From assembly GCF_013155335.1 (NCBI RefSeq), contig NZ_JABJQZ010000001.1:434001-498000 (forward strand): a stretch of DNA of 64,000 nt, in the 5' to 3' direction. The position numbers and the translations under genes were made by a program. Positions 52,323 through 61,105 of this stretch are shown one piece after another (the stretch's first letter is position 1; each line of letters opens with the position of its first letter). The notes beneath the pieces were generated by a model. The model was not told where the DNA came from and searched no databases. It saw nothing but the letters and a program-made list of their open reading frames with translations. Source of the DNA: Nocardioides sp. zg-1230. GTDB taxonomy: Bacteria > Actinomycetota > Actinomycetes > Propionibacteriales > Nocardioidaceae.

Positions 52323-52864
52323 GGGTGGCGCTCCGGGGCCCAGCCGTCCCACGGTGACCACCAGCGCTCGTCGCGCTCGAGGAGGTCGGCGACGTCGGCA
52401 GCGGCGGTGAGCGTCGCGAGCAGCTCGTCCGCGGTGATCCGGCCGGAGGCCAGGGTCGGGGCCAGGTGCTCGACGTCCTTCCACCGCCACGCTCCGTCCG
52501 GGGCGATGACGATGTCGAGCTGGAGGTCGTTGACGTCGACGCCGTCGGCGGTGCGCACGACAGGTGTCTCGAAGTTGAGGTACCAGGACATGAAGGCGCC
52601 GTCGGGGCCGAAGAACTTCCACACCGTGTACCAGTCTTCGCTGCGCCGCAGCTTGAGCACGGTCGTCCCGGTCCAGGCGTCGAGGTGTCCCCACGGGTGC
52701 GGGACGGGGTGCTCCGGGAAGACCATCGGGGTGCCGTCGGCCTTCACCGTGGCGAGCACGACGCCGTCGTCGCCGACCACGCGCTCGTCCCACGCCGCCC
52801 ACTCGGCGCCGTGCAGCACCTCGCGCACCCGCACGTGGGACCCGACGGCAAAGGGCTCAGCCAC
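52316..52864 (-). CDS. DUF402 family protein (Ntdp-like phosphatase candidate)
   Basis: The 182-aa protein has a DUF402 core: DWYTVWKFFGPDGAFMSWYLNFETPVVRT, then a DVNDLQLDIVIAPDGAWRWKD segment. The conserved Asp/Trp/Tyr/Asn pattern matches nucleoside tri/diphosphatase or FomD-like members. It starts inside purD (8-bp overlap), so it belongs to the purA-purD operon, which suits a nucleotide substrate (inference). Its stop codon lies in a repeat arm. Confidence 0.8.
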   Translation of the reverse strand: MAEPFAVGSHVRVREVLHGAEWAAWDERVVGDDGVVLATVKADGTPMVFPEHPVPHPWGHLDAWTGTTVLKLRRSEDWYTVWKFFGPDGAFMSWYLNFETPVVRTADGVDVNDLQLDIVIAPDGAWRWKDVEHLAPTLASGRITADELLATLTAAADVADLLERDERWWSPWDGWAPERHPG

Positions 52865-54125
52865 GGGACGCGGCGCCCTCGACGACCCCCAGGGGCTCAG
52901 CGGCGATGTCGCGACGCCACTGGGCGCCGGGGAAGCTGATGGAGGAGATTCCCTCGTACGCCTTGGCGCGGGCGTCGGCGACGTCGGACCCGGTCGCCCG
53001 GACGGCGAGCACCCGACCGCCCGCGGTCACCAGCCCCGCCTCTGTCCGGGCGGTGCCGGCGTGGATGACGTCGACGTCGTCCTCGACGGCGAGCGTCTCG
53101 GTGCCGACGATGACGTCGCCGGTGCTGGAGCCCTCGGGGTAGCCCGCGCTGGCCATCACGACCGAGACCGAGGCGCCCTCGGCGAAGGTCGGGGCCGGCA
53201 CGGCCGCGAGGTCGCCGTCGGCGGCGGCGCGGAGCAGGGTGCCGAGCGGGGAGGTCAGCAGGGCGAGCACCGGCTGCACATCGGGGTCGCCGAAGCGGCA
53301 GTTGAACTCGATGACCTTCGGGCCGGCCGCGGTCAACGCGAGCCCGACGTAGAGGCAGCCGACGAACGGCGCACCGCGCTGCTGCATCTCGGCCAGGGTC
53401 GGGGCGACGACGTCGGCCATCACGGCGTCGACGATGCCGTCGGGGAGCCAGGTCAGCGGGGCGTAGGACCCCATGCCGCCCGTGTTGGGGCCGCGGCCGC
53501 CGTCGAAGATGCGCTTGAAGTCCTGGGCCGGCAGCAGCGGCCGCCCGACGGTGCCGTCGCAGACGACGAAGAGGGAGAACTCCGGGCCGTCGAGGAACTC
53601 CTCGACCACCACCCGATCGCACCCGGCCGCGTGGGCCAGCGCCTCGTCGCGGTCGCTGGTCACGACGACGCCCTTGCCGGCCGCGAGCGCGTCGTCCTTG
53701 ACGACGTACGGCGCCCCGAACGCGTCGAGCGCCGCAGCGACCTCGTCCGGCGTGGCGCAGGTGCGGGACCCGGCCGTCGGCACGTCGGCGGCGGCCATGA
53801 CCTCCTTGGAGAAGGCCTTGGACCCCTCGAGCCTCGCGGCGTCACGCGAGGGGCCGAACACCGCGATCCCCGCGTCGCGCACGGCGTCGGCGACCCCGGC
53901 GACCAGCGGCGCCTCGGGGCCGACGACCACCAGGTCGGCGTGGACCGACGCGGCGAGGGCTGCGACGGCAGGGCCGTCCATCGGGTCCACGGCGTGCAGG
54001 GTGGCGACCTCGGCGATGCCGGGGTTGCCCGGGGCGGCGTGCACCTCGGCCACCGCCGGGTCGGCGGCCAGCGCCAGGGCGAGCGCGTGCTCACGCCCGC
54101 CGGTGCCGACGACGAGGGTGATCAC
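52857..54125 (-). CDS. purD: Phosphoribosylamine-glycine ligase
   Basis: PurD makes GAR from phosphoribosylamine, glycine and ATP. The 422-aa ATP-grasp protein starts [16 protein letters not shown], with [29 protein letters not shown] and [12 protein letters not shown] motifs. Its GTG overlaps the purA stop (GTGA). Length and domain order are normal. Confidence 0.96.
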   Translation of the reverse strand: MITLVVGTGGREHALALALAADPAVAEVHAAPGNPGIAEVATLHAVDPMDGPAVAALAASVHADLVVVGPEAPLVAGVADAVRDAGIAVFGPSRDAARLEGSKAFSKEVMAAADVPTAGSRTCATPDEVAAALDAFGAPYVVKDDALAAGKGVVVTSDRDEALAHAAGCDRVVVEEFLDGPEFSLFVVCDGTVGRPLLPAQDFKRIFDGGRGPNTGGMGSYAPLTWLPDGIVDAVMADVVAPTLAEMQQRGAPFVGCLYVGLALTAAGPKVIEFNCRFGDPDVQPVLALLTSPLGTLLRAAADGDLAAVPAPTFAEGASVSVVMASAGYPEGSSTGDVIVGTETLAVEDDVDVIHAGTARTEAGLVTAGGRVLAVRATGSDVADARAKAYEGISSISFPGAQWRRDIAAEPLGVVEGAASRG

Positions 54126-55405
54126 CCGTGCACGACCACGGTCTGCTCGCGGCCCGGGCCGACGCCGACGCCCCAGATCTTCGCGCCCGACATCTCCTCG
54201 AGCGCCTGGACGTAGACCTGCGCGTTCTTCGGCAGGTCGTCGAAGGAGCGGCAGCCGGAGATGTCGCTCCCCCACCCGTCGAAGAACTCGTAGACCGGCT
54301 TCGCGTGGTGGAACTCGGTCTGCGTCATCGGCATCTCCTCGACCCGCTGACCGTCGATCTCGTAGGCCACGCAGACCGGGATCCGCTCCCACGCTCCGAG
54401 GATGTCGAGCTTGGTGAGGAACAGCTCGGTGAGGCCGTTGACCCGGCTGGCGTAACGCGCGACGACGGCGTCGTACCAGCCGCAGCGGCGCGTGCGACCG
54501 GTGGAGACACCGATCTCGCCGCCGAGGGTCTGCAGCTGGATGCCGTCCTCGTCGAAGAGCTCGGTCGGGAACGGGCCCGACCCGACCCGGGTCGTGTAGG
54601 CCTTGATCACGCCGATCACCCGGTCGATGCGGGTGGGACCGACGCCGGCGCCGACGCACACGCCGCCGGCGACCGGGTTGGAGGACGTGACGAACGGGTA
54701 CGTGCCGTGGTCGACGTCGAGCATCGTGGCCTGGGCGCCCTCGAAGAGGACCGTCTGGCCGGCGTCGAGCGCCTGGTTGAGCAGCAGCGAGGTGTCGCAC
54801 ACCATCGGCCGGAGCCGCTCGGCGTAGGACAGCAGCTCCTCGACGACCGCGTCGACCTCGATGGCGCGCCGGTTGTAGACCTTGGTCAGCAGGTGGTTGC
54901 GCACGTCGAGCGCGGCGTCGATCTTCTCGCGCAGGATCTTCTCGTCGAAGAGGTCGGCGATGCGCACGCCGACACGGTTGATCTTGTCCGCGTAGGCCGG
55001 GCCGATGCCACGGCCGGTGGTGCCGATCTGGTTCTTGCCGAGGAAGCGCTCGGTGACCTTGTCGATCGTCGCGTGGTAGCTCGCGATGACGTGGGCGTTG
55101 GCGCTCACCTTGAGGTCGGCGACCTCGACCCCGCGGGCGATGAGGCCGTCGAGCTCGCGGAACAGCGCCTCCGGCGAGACCACGACGCCGTTGGCGATGA
55201 CCGACGTGGCGCCGGGCGTGAGGATGCCGCTGGGCAGCAGGTGGGTGGCGTACTTCTCGCCGTCGATCACGATGGTGTGGCCGGCGTTGTGGCCCCCGCT
55301 GGTGCGGACCACGAAGTCGATGCGGTCCGTGGTGGCCAGCAGGTCGGTGGCCTTGCCCTTGCCCTCGTCGCCCCACTGGGCTCCGAGCACGACGATCGCG
55401 GGCAT
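54122..55405 (-). CDS. purA: Adenylosuccinate synthase
   Basis: PurA makes adenylosuccinate from IMP, Asp and GTP. The 427-aa product starts [23 protein letters not shown], the family P-loop signature, with GNTT-like [11 protein letters not shown] and [18 protein letters not shown] segments ([11 protein letters not shown]). I start at ATG 55405, with GAGGGAGG upstream, not the longer frame with 22 extra residues. First gene of an operon with purD and the DUF402 gene. Confidence 0.95.
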   Translation of the reverse strand: MPAIVVLGAQWGDEGKGKATDLLATTDRIDFVVRTSGGHNAGHTIVIDGEKYATHLLPSGILTPGATSVIANGVVVSPEALFRELDGLIARGVEVADLKVSANAHVIASYHATIDKVTERFLGKNQIGTTGRGIGPAYADKINRVGVRIADLFDEKILREKIDAALDVRNHLLTKVYNRRAIEVDAVVEELLSYAERLRPMVCDTSLLLNQALDAGQTVLFEGAQATMLDVDHGTYPFVTSSNPVAGGVCVGAGVGPTRIDRVIGVIKAYTTRVGSGPFPTELFDEDGIQLQTLGGEIGVSTGRTRRCGWYDAVVARYASRVNGLTELFLTKLDILGAWERIPVCVAYEIDGQRVEEMPMTQTEFHHAKPVYEFFDGWGSDISGCRSFDDLPKNAQVYVQALEEMSGAKIWGVGVGPGREQTVVVHG

Positions 55406-55453
55406 CTCAGCCCTCCCTCTGTCATTGGCTGTCAAAGCGGGTGGAAATGACTC

Positions 55454-55478
55454 AGCCCCGGCACAAGGCACCGGGGCT
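55454..55478. terminator. Hairpin in the purA / lipid-kinase divergent region
   Basis: AGCCCCGG and CCGGGGCT form an 8-bp perfect stem with a 9-nt loop about 50 bp upstream of purA and 46 bp upstream of the lipid kinase gene. It could be a leader hairpin of the purA mRNA or a stray terminator. Confidence 0.4.
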
Positions 55479-55511
55479 CTTGCGGCGTCACGCTACCGCA
55501 CAGCCGTCGGC

Positions 55512-55517
55512 TAGGGT
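55512..55517 (+). promoter_or_regulatory. -10 hexamer of leaderless lipid kinase gene
   Basis: TAGGGT lies 6 nt before GTG 55524. Confidence 0.6.
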
Positions 55518-55523
55518 CCGGAC

Positions 55524-56438
55524 GTGCGCTCCCTGCTGGTCATCACCAACGCCGACGCCGGCACCTCCGACGAGGAGCGCCTGGCCGAGGCGCTCGTGGT
55601 CCTCCGGGAGAAGGCCTCGGTCGAGGTCGCCAAGACGTCCAACCCCGGCGAGCTCGACGGCGTGCTGCACCGCGCCGGCGGTCGTACGGTCGTGGTGGCC
55701 GGCGGCGACGGCAGCCTGCACGCCGTCGTGACCGCGCTGCACAAGCGCCGCGAGCTCGACCAGACGACGCTCGCACTGCTCCCGATGGGCACCGGCAACG
55801 ACTTCGCGCGCGGCAACGACATCCCGCTGGAGATCGAGGACGCGGCCAGGCTCGTGCTCACCGGTGAGCCCCGGCAGGTCGACCTCATCGTCGACGAGAC
55901 CGGCAACGTGGTCGTCAACAACGTGCACGTCGGCGTGGGCGCGCAGGCCAGCCGCAAGGGCCACAAGTGGAAGACCCGGCTCGGCGCGATCGGGGTCGGC
56001 AAGGTCAACCTGGGCAAGCTGGGTTACCCCATCGGTGCGCTGCTCTCGGCGTTCCACCCGCCCAGCTGGCGGCTGCGCGTGGAGCTCGACGGCACGGTCG
56101 TCAACGACGTCGACCGCCCGGTCCTGATGGTGGCGATCGGCAACGGCGGCAACGTCGGCGGCGGCACCGAGCTCAACCCCGACGCCGACACCGAGGACGG
56201 GCTGCTCGACGTGATGATCAGCCGCGCCGTGAAGCCGAGCGCGAAGGTCGGCTACGTCGCGCGGCTGCGCAAGGGCGAGCACGACCAGCGTGACGACGTC
56301 GTCACCCTGCGCGGCACGTCGGTCAAGGTGAGCGGCGACGAGTTCTGGCTGTCCGCCGACGGGGAGATCTCCGGCCCCGAGCGCAGCCGCAGCTGGCGCC
56401 TCGAGCGGGCGGCGTACTCGATGATCCTGCCGCGCTGA
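55524..56438 (+). CDS. Diacylglycerol kinase-family lipid kinase
   Basis: The 304-aa protein has the DAGK catalytic motif VVAGGDGSLHAV and GTGNDFARG, typical of the DgkB/YegS-like family that phosphorylates diacylglycerol or a related lipid with ATP. No membrane segment is seen. C-terminal ~110 residues form the second beta-sandwich of the fold (GNVGGGTELNPDADTEDGLLDV). It recycles lipid alcohols to phosphatidate in this family (family knowledge). Confidence 0.9.
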   Translation: MRSLLVITNADAGTSDEERLAEALVVLREKASVEVAKTSNPGELDGVLHRAGGRTVVVAGGDGSLHAVVTALHKRRELDQTTLALLPMGTGNDFARGNDIPLEIEDAARLVLTGEPRQVDLIVDETGNVVVNNVHVGVGAQASRKGHKWKTRLGAIGVGKVNLGKLGYPIGALLSAFHPPSWRLRVELDGTVVNDVDRPVLMVAIGNGGNVGGGTELNPDADTEDGLLDVMISRAVKPSAKVGYVARLRKGEHDQRDDVVTLRGTSVKVSGDEFWLSADGEISGPERSRSWRLERAAYSMILPR

Positions 56439-56461
56439 CCCTGCGCGAGTCCGACCTCGGG

Positions 56462-57451
56462 TCAGAGCCAGCCGCGCCGGACCGCCTCGACGCCGGCCTG
56501 GAAGCGGGTGTCGACGCCCAGCTCGGTCATCAGAGCGGCGATGCGTCGCCGCACGGTGCGCAGGCCGATGCCCAGCTTGCGCGCGATGACCTCGTCGGTG
56601 GCTCCGGCCATCAGCTGCTCCAGCAGGAACTGCCGCCCGTCGGGGCTCATCCGCCCCGCCTCGAGCTCGGGCATCGGCGCGGCGCGGTCCCACAACGACT
56701 CGAACCACATCGTCAGCGCGGCGACGATCGAGCGCTGCCGCACGTGCACCCGGGGCTCGTCGGCGAAGCCGATGGGCTCGGGCAGCACCGCGTGGGAGTC
56801 GCCGAGGATGAACATGCGGGTGCGCACCTCCGAGATGATCCGCACCTGCTCGCCCAGCCCGGCACGCACCCGGAGGGCGTCCGGCGCCTCGGTCAGGGCT
56901 CGCGCCGGGTAGATGGCCCGGGACCGGCGGCCGGTCGCCATCGCCTCGGCGAGCACCTCGCTCACCTTGGACTCGCGCGGCATCGCCCAGGCGTCGGGGC
57001 GCAGCCACAGCATGTCGCCGCGGCTGGTGCGGATCATCAGCTGGAGCAGCTCCAGCGGGTTGCCCCCCGAGCTCAGCTCGCCGTCGAGCGGGTGGACCTC
57101 GGTGACGTGGGTCGCGTCGGGGCGGGTCGCCGCGGCGACCAGGTGGGGCACCGCACTGGAGAGCTCGGCCAGCTTGGTGGCCGACGCCGCGGCCGTGCGC
57201 GCCTCCTGCAGCACCAGGTCGGAGACGGCCTCGGCCAGGGACGGTACGACGATCCGGTCCTCGGCCAGCACGACGAGCCCGCGCTCGAGGAGCGGGGCGA
57301 GGTCGCGCAGGAGCCTGTCGGGAGCCTGCTGCACCAGCCGGGCCACGCCGGTGACCGTGTGCCCCGAGACGGGGGCCAGGCGGAAGTAGAGCTGCTCGGT
57401 CCGGCGGTCGAGGCCGAGGGCCGCGAGGACGGAGGACGGGTCGCCGGGCAT
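56462..57451 (-). CDS. LuxR-type HTH regulator with TrmB-like N-terminal region
   Basis: The 329-aa protein begins with a winged-helix-like region (VLAALGLDRRTEQLYFRLAPVSGHTVTGVARLVQQAPDRLLRDLAPLLERGL), an Ala-rich helix and an effector region to ~260. It ends with a LuxR HTH (FLLEQLMAGATDEVIARKLGIGLRTVRRRIAALMTELGV). This arrangement is common in actinobacterial regulators of secondary metabolism or stress. Start ATG 57451 is 7 nt past TAAACT. Targets unknown. Confidence 0.82.
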   Translation of the reverse strand: MPGDPSSVLAALGLDRRTEQLYFRLAPVSGHTVTGVARLVQQAPDRLLRDLAPLLERGLVVLAEDRIVVPSLAEAVSDLVLQEARTAAASATKLAELSSAVPHLVAAATRPDATHVTEVHPLDGELSSGGNPLELLQLMIRTSRGDMLWLRPDAWAMPRESKVSEVLAEAMATGRRSRAIYPARALTEAPDALRVRAGLGEQVRIISEVRTRMFILGDSHAVLPEPIGFADEPRVHVRQRSIVAALTMWFESLWDRAAPMPELEAGRMSPDGRQFLLEQLMAGATDEVIARKLGIGLRTVRRRIAALMTELGVDTRFQAGVEAVRRGWL

Positions 57452-57458
57452 GGGTGGC

Positions 57459-57464
57459 AGTTTA
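57459..57464 (-). promoter_or_regulatory. -10 hexamer of leaderless LuxR-type gene
   Basis: TAAACT lies 7 nt before ATG 57451. Confidence 0.5.
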
Positions 57465-57659
57465 GTGCCACCGGCACTCAGGATCCGCGTGGCACGGAGC
57501 GGCCAGTCGATACTGTCCTCGCCGGTCGCCGCGGGGGTGTGCGGCTGGTCCCGCTCCTCGGAGCAGGCGTCGGAGCCGCCACGGGGGTCGGCTCCGGCGC
57601 CACACGGCGTTGTCCGGAGACTGTCGGCGCCCGTCGTCGGTGCCGTCGCGGCGCCTCGA

Positions 57660-57665
57660 TAGCCT
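57660..57665 (+). promoter_or_regulatory. -10 hexamer of leaderless lysS gene
   Basis: TAGCCT lies 7 nt before ATG 57673, which argues against the longer in-frame start at 57610. Confidence 0.5.
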
Positions 57666-57672
57666 TGCGCGC

Positions 57673-59397
57673 ATGGCACGAGGTGGACGGCAGCGCCAGG
57701 GCGATCCGGTCGACTGGGTGACGCGGGCGGCGGACGACGCCGTACGCCACGCGGGCGAGGGCAACCTCGTCACGGTCGCGTCGGGCGCCTCGCCCAGCGG
57801 TCCGATCCACCTGGGCAACCTGCGCGAGTTCATCACCCCGCACTTCGTGGCCGAGGAGCTGCGGCGACGCGGCGTCCCGGTGCGCCACCTCCACTCGTGG
57901 GACGACTTCGACCGGTTCCGCAAGGTGCCGGCCGGCGTGCCCGCCGAGTGGGCCGACCACATCGGCCGCCCGCTGAGCTCCGTGCCCGACCCCTGGGAGT
58001 GCCACGCCAGCTGGGCCGAGCACTTCAAGGCGCCGCTGCAGGAGTCGCTGCGCGAGCTCGGCGTCGAGATGGAGGAGATCTCCCAGACGGAGATGTACAC
58101 CGCGGGTGCCTACCGCGAGCAGGTGCTGCTCGCGGTGTCGCGGCGCGACGAGATCGAGGCGGTGCTCGCGCAGCACCGCACGAAGAAGGTCGCCCCCGCC
58201 GACGACGCCTCTGCGCAGGAGGCCGCCGACCTGGCCGACTCGGTCGCCAACGAGGACGACGAGGAGGGCGACCCGACCGCGGCCTCGTCCGCCGACGCGA
58301 TCGCCCGCTTCCCCTACCGTCCCTACTGCCGACAGTGCGGCCGCGACACCGTCACCACCACGGCGTACGACGACGCCACGACGACGCTGTCCTACACCTG
58401 CTCCTCGTGCGGCTTCGAGGGCACGACCGACCTGTCCACCGACACCGACGGCAAGCTGGTCTGGAAGGTCGACTGGCCCATGCGGTGGGCCTACGAGAAG
58501 GTCAACTTCGAGCCGGCCGGTCGCGACCACATGACGCCGGGCTCCTCCTACACCGTCGGTACCGAGCTCGTGTCGTCGATCTTCGACTGGCGCGCCCCGG
58601 CCCGGGTGATCTACGCGTTCGTCGGGTTCGCCGGCGTGCAGAAGATGTCGTCGTCGGCCGGCGGCGTCCCCACCGCGACCGACGCACTGCGGATCCTCGA
58701 GTCCCCGATGCTGCGCTGGCTCTACGTCCGGCGGGCGCCGACGCAGGCCTTCGACATCGACTTCGGGGCGTCCGTGGTGCGGCTCTACGACGAGTGGGAC
58801 GCGCTGGGCCGCAAGGCCGCGGACCCCGCCAAGGCCGACGTGGCGACGCTGGCCTGGCACCGGGCCGCCGAGACCGCCGCCGGCCCACTGCCCGCCTCGC
58901 CGGTGCCCGTCCCCTTCCGGACGCTCTCGTCGGTCGCCGACGTCACCGCCGGCTCCGCCGAGCTGATCTCCCGGATCGTGGAGTCCGCGGGCTTCCCGCA
59001 CGACTCCGTCGCCGACCTCGAGCCGCGGCTGTCCAAGGCGATGCAGTGGACGGCCGAGCACGTGCCCGCCGACGAGCGCACCACGGTGCGCGAGACGCCG
59101 GACGCCGATCGGCTGGCCGCGCTCACCGAGGACGAGGAGCTGTGGCTGCGGATCTTCCTCGACCGGCTCCCCTCCGAGCCCGACCTGGACTCGGTGACGG
59201 CCGTCGTCTACGGGACGCCCAAGGTCGCCCGCGGCCTCGGCTTCGACGACGCCCCCACCGACCAGGTCAAGGCGGACCAGAAGGACTTCTTCCGGCTGCT
59301 CTACAACCTCCTGGTCGACGCCGACCGCGGTCCGCGCCTGCCGACGCTGGTGCTGGCGCTCGGCCCTGCCAAGGTTCGGCAGCTGCTCGGCGCCTGA
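57673..59397 (+). CDS. lysS: Class I lysyl-tRNA synthetase
   Basis: The 574-aa enzyme charges tRNA-Lys. It is the class I (archaeal-type) form: HIGH-like HLGN at 46-49 and KMSSSAG for the KMSKS loop. Two Cys pairs (YCRQCG and CSSCG) form a zinc finger. The C-terminal half is the helical anticodon-binding domain. Class I LysRS is unusual in bacteria but known in many actinobacteria; most bacteria use class II. No class II lysS is visible here. Confidence 0.94.
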   Translation: MARGGRQRQGDPVDWVTRAADDAVRHAGEGNLVTVASGASPSGPIHLGNLREFITPHFVAEELRRRGVPVRHLHSWDDFDRFRKVPAGVPAEWADHIGRPLSSVPDPWECHASWAEHFKAPLQESLRELGVEMEEISQTEMYTAGAYREQVLLAVSRRDEIEAVLAQHRTKKVAPADDASAQEAADLADSVANEDDEEGDPTAASSADAIARFPYRPYCRQCGRDTVTTTAYDDATTTLSYTCSSCGFEGTTDLSTDTDGKLVWKVDWPMRWAYEKVNFEPAGRDHMTPGSSYTVGTELVSSIFDWRAPARVIYAFVGFAGVQKMSSSAGGVPTATDALRILESPMLRWLYVRRAPTQAFDIDFGASVVRLYDEWDALGRKAADPAKADVATLAWHRAAETAAGPLPASPVPVPFRTLSSVADVTAGSAELISRIVESAGFPHDSVADLEPRLSKAMQWTAEHVPADERTTVRETPDADRLAALTEDEELWLRIFLDRLPSEPDLDSVTAVVYGTPKVARGLGFDDAPTDQVKADQKDFFRLLYNLLVDADRGPRLPTLVLALGPAKVRQLLGA

Positions 59398-59499
59398 GCA
59401 CGTCTTTACCGAAGTTCGGGGAAAACTCTTTACCTTGAGCCCGGTCGCACCAGGCGGTGGTGGCATGGAAGGTCTCCCCGAACCCCCTGGAGGAAGACC

Positions 59500-60006
59500 A
59501 TGCTCACCAACGCACTCGGCTCGGTCCGTCGCGGCCTCCCGACCATCGCCATCGCCGGCGTCCTCGTCGTGGCCGCGGCCACCAGCGGCGCAACAGCCGC
59601 TCTCGTCATCACCGGCAACGACATCAAGAACGGCACCGTCACCACGAAGGACATCAAGAACGACAACCTGAAGTCCAAGGACATCAAGAACGGCACCTTG
59701 AGGACCAAGGACTTCGACGACTCGACCGTGGACGACCTGACGGGCCCGGCCGGCCCTGCCGGAGTCTCCGGCTACCAGCTCGTCACGGCGACCGCCGTCG
59801 TTCCTGCCGATTCCGGAGCGAAGCTGAGCGCCAGCTGCCCCGCCGGCAAGCGCGTGCTCGGCGCTGCGGCCGACCTGAGCGGCTCGTTCGACGGCACCGG
59901 TGTGGACATCAACGACGCCGGCACCGGGGCGACCGCGTCCACCTACAACTACGAGGTCGCCGCCGGCACACTCTCACTCGACCTCGTCTGCGCCACCGTC
60001 AGCTGA
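59500..60006 (+). CDS. Exported DIKNGT-repeat protein
   Basis: The 168-aa protein has an N-terminal signal or anchor helix (IAIAGVLVVAAATSGATAALVITG). It is followed by five short repeats of the type DIKNGT/DIKNDN/DFDDST (residues ~41-79), a GPAGPAG turn, and a ~85-aa beta-rich domain with a single disulfide-capable Cys pair (SCPAGKR, VCATVS). The repeat pattern resembles left-handed beta-helix or collagen-like stalks seen in Nocardioides exported proteins. A clear GAGGAAG site precedes ATG. Function unknown; likely surface. Confidence 0.7.
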   Translation: MLTNALGSVRRGLPTIAIAGVLVVAAATSGATAALVITGNDIKNGTVTTKDIKNDNLKSKDIKNGTLRTKDFDDSTVDDLTGPAGPAGVSGYQLVTATAVVPADSGAKLSASCPAGKRVLGAAADLSGSFDGTGVDINDAGTGATASTYNYEVAAGTLSLDLVCATVS

Positions 60007-60027
60007 GCCCCCGGGCGCTCGGCGCCT

Positions 60028-60110
60028 GACCAACGTAGGCAGCTCGACCCCGTGACCACGGCCCCGAGCGGGCGTCGCGGGCCGGGCGGCGCGAACTGCC
60101 TACGTTGGTC
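60028..60110. repeat. Perfect 15-bp inverted repeat at convergent ends
   Basis: GACCAACGTAGGCAG (60028-60042) and CTGCCTACGTTGGTC (60096-60110) flank a 53-bp spacer between the convergent secreted-protein and thioesterase genes. Confidence 0.75.
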
Positions 60111-60145
60111 GCGCCGCGCCCGCCCGACGGCGTACGACGTCTGGG

Positions 60146-60610
60146 TCAGCGGCGGAAGCCGACGGGGTCGCCGAGGTAGTGCTCGAGGTCGGCGCGCACG
60201 GCGTCGCTGATGGTCCAGGCCGACTGGGCGTGGTGGTCCCAGAGCACGTTGACGCACTCCCAGACCGCAGCCGGGCCACCGCCCACCTCGACCCGCAGCT
60301 CGGCAGCCACGGTGAAGGACGAGCCACCGATCCGGGAGACCCACAGGGAGGCCAGGAAGGGCTGGTAGGGCACGAAGCGCATCTCGGCGTGGTACTCGAT
60401 CGTCTGCGAGGCGACGAGCTCGGACACGCCCGCAGCAGTGCCATGGAGCAACCCGCTCGCACCGTCGGGAAGTCCGGGCAGGCGCGCGAACCGCAGGAAC
60501 TCGTAGCGCGCCTCGTCGAGCACCCGGACCGCCTCGACGTTGTCCACGTGCCCGGCGAGATTGATGTCGCGGTAGCGCGCCTGGATCTCGGTCGTGAAGG
60601 TCTGGCCCAT
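60146..60610 (-). CDS. Acyl-CoA thioesterase (hot-dog, 4HBT-like)
   Basis: The ~154-aa protein has a 4-hydroxybenzoyl-CoA thioesterase-like hot-dog core: TEIQARYRDINLAGHVDNVEAVRVLDEARYEFL, with the Asp/His-Asn signature of the family, then IEYHAEMRFVPYQPFLASLWVSRIG. It probably hydrolyses acyl-CoA. I choose ATG 60610 (MGQTFTTE); a GTG at 60634 would add 8 residues. Divergent from the DUF3151 gene. Confidence 0.82.
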   Translation of the reverse strand: MGQTFTTEIQARYRDINLAGHVDNVEAVRVLDEARYEFLRFARLPGLPDGASGLLHGTAAGVSELVASQTIEYHAEMRFVPYQPFLASLWVSRIGGSSFTVAAELRVEVGGGPAAVWECVNVLWDHHAQSAWTISDAVRADLEHYLGDPVGFRR

Positions 60611-60635
60611 GGGCGAAGTGTGTCGGACGCCCACC

Positions 60636-60641
60636 TAGGGT
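60636..60641 (+). promoter_or_regulatory. -10 hexamer of leaderless DUF3151 gene
   Basis: TAGGGT lies 6 nt before ATG 60648. Confidence 0.6.
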
Positions 60642-60647
60642 TGGTCC

Positions 60648-61073
60648 ATGACCTCCGGTTCCTTCGGCGGCGACCTGATGGCCGGTCCCCCGCCCACCCA
60701 CCTGCCCGCCGACCCCGCTGACGCCGAGCTCGGCGGGGGCGACGCCCCGGCTGCCGTCGTACGCCGTCACCCGGACTCCCCCGCAGCCTGGGCGGCGCTG
60801 GCGCGGCAGGCGCAGGAGGCGGGCGCGGACGACGTGACCGTCTACGCCTACGCGCGCGTCGGCTACCACCGCTCCCTCGACCGGCTGCGGCGCAACGGCT
60901 GGAAGGGCCACGGCCCCGTGCCGTGGGAGCACGAGCCCAACCGCGGCTTCCTGCGCTCGCTCGCCCTCCTCGCCCTCGCCGCCCGGGCGATCGGCGAGAC
61001 CGACGAGTGGGAGCGCTGCTCGACCTTCCTGCGCGACTCCAGCCCGGCGGCCGCGGACGAGCTGCTCGCCTGA
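60648..61073 (+). CDS. DUF3151 family protein
   Basis: The 141-aa helical protein reads VVRRHPDSPAAWAALARQAQEAGADDVTVYAYARVGYHRSLDRLRRNGWKGHGPVPWEHEPNRGFLRSLALL, the DUF3151 core with TPR-like features. Widespread in actinobacteria, often near purine or adenylosuccinate genes. Function unknown. Confidence 0.85.
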   Translation: MTSGSFGGDLMAGPPPTHLPADPADAELGGGDAPAAVVRRHPDSPAAWAALARQAQEAGADDVTVYAYARVGYHRSLDRLRRNGWKGHGPVPWEHEPNRGFLRSLALLALAARAIGETDEWERCSTFLRDSSPAAADELLA

Positions 61074-61105
61074 ACCGGACCTCGCAGGGCTGGGACACCG
61101 GCGCG

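Noticed and set aside
52857..55376. 839-aa frame joining purD with an upstream region as a fusion
   Set aside because: The upstream part is an antisense-phase shadow of purA; purD starts at GTG 54125 with the normal family N-terminus.
55454..55478. Purine riboswitch upstream of purA
   Set aside because: Only a simple 8-bp hairpin is present; no conserved purine or PreQ1 aptamer core is visible.
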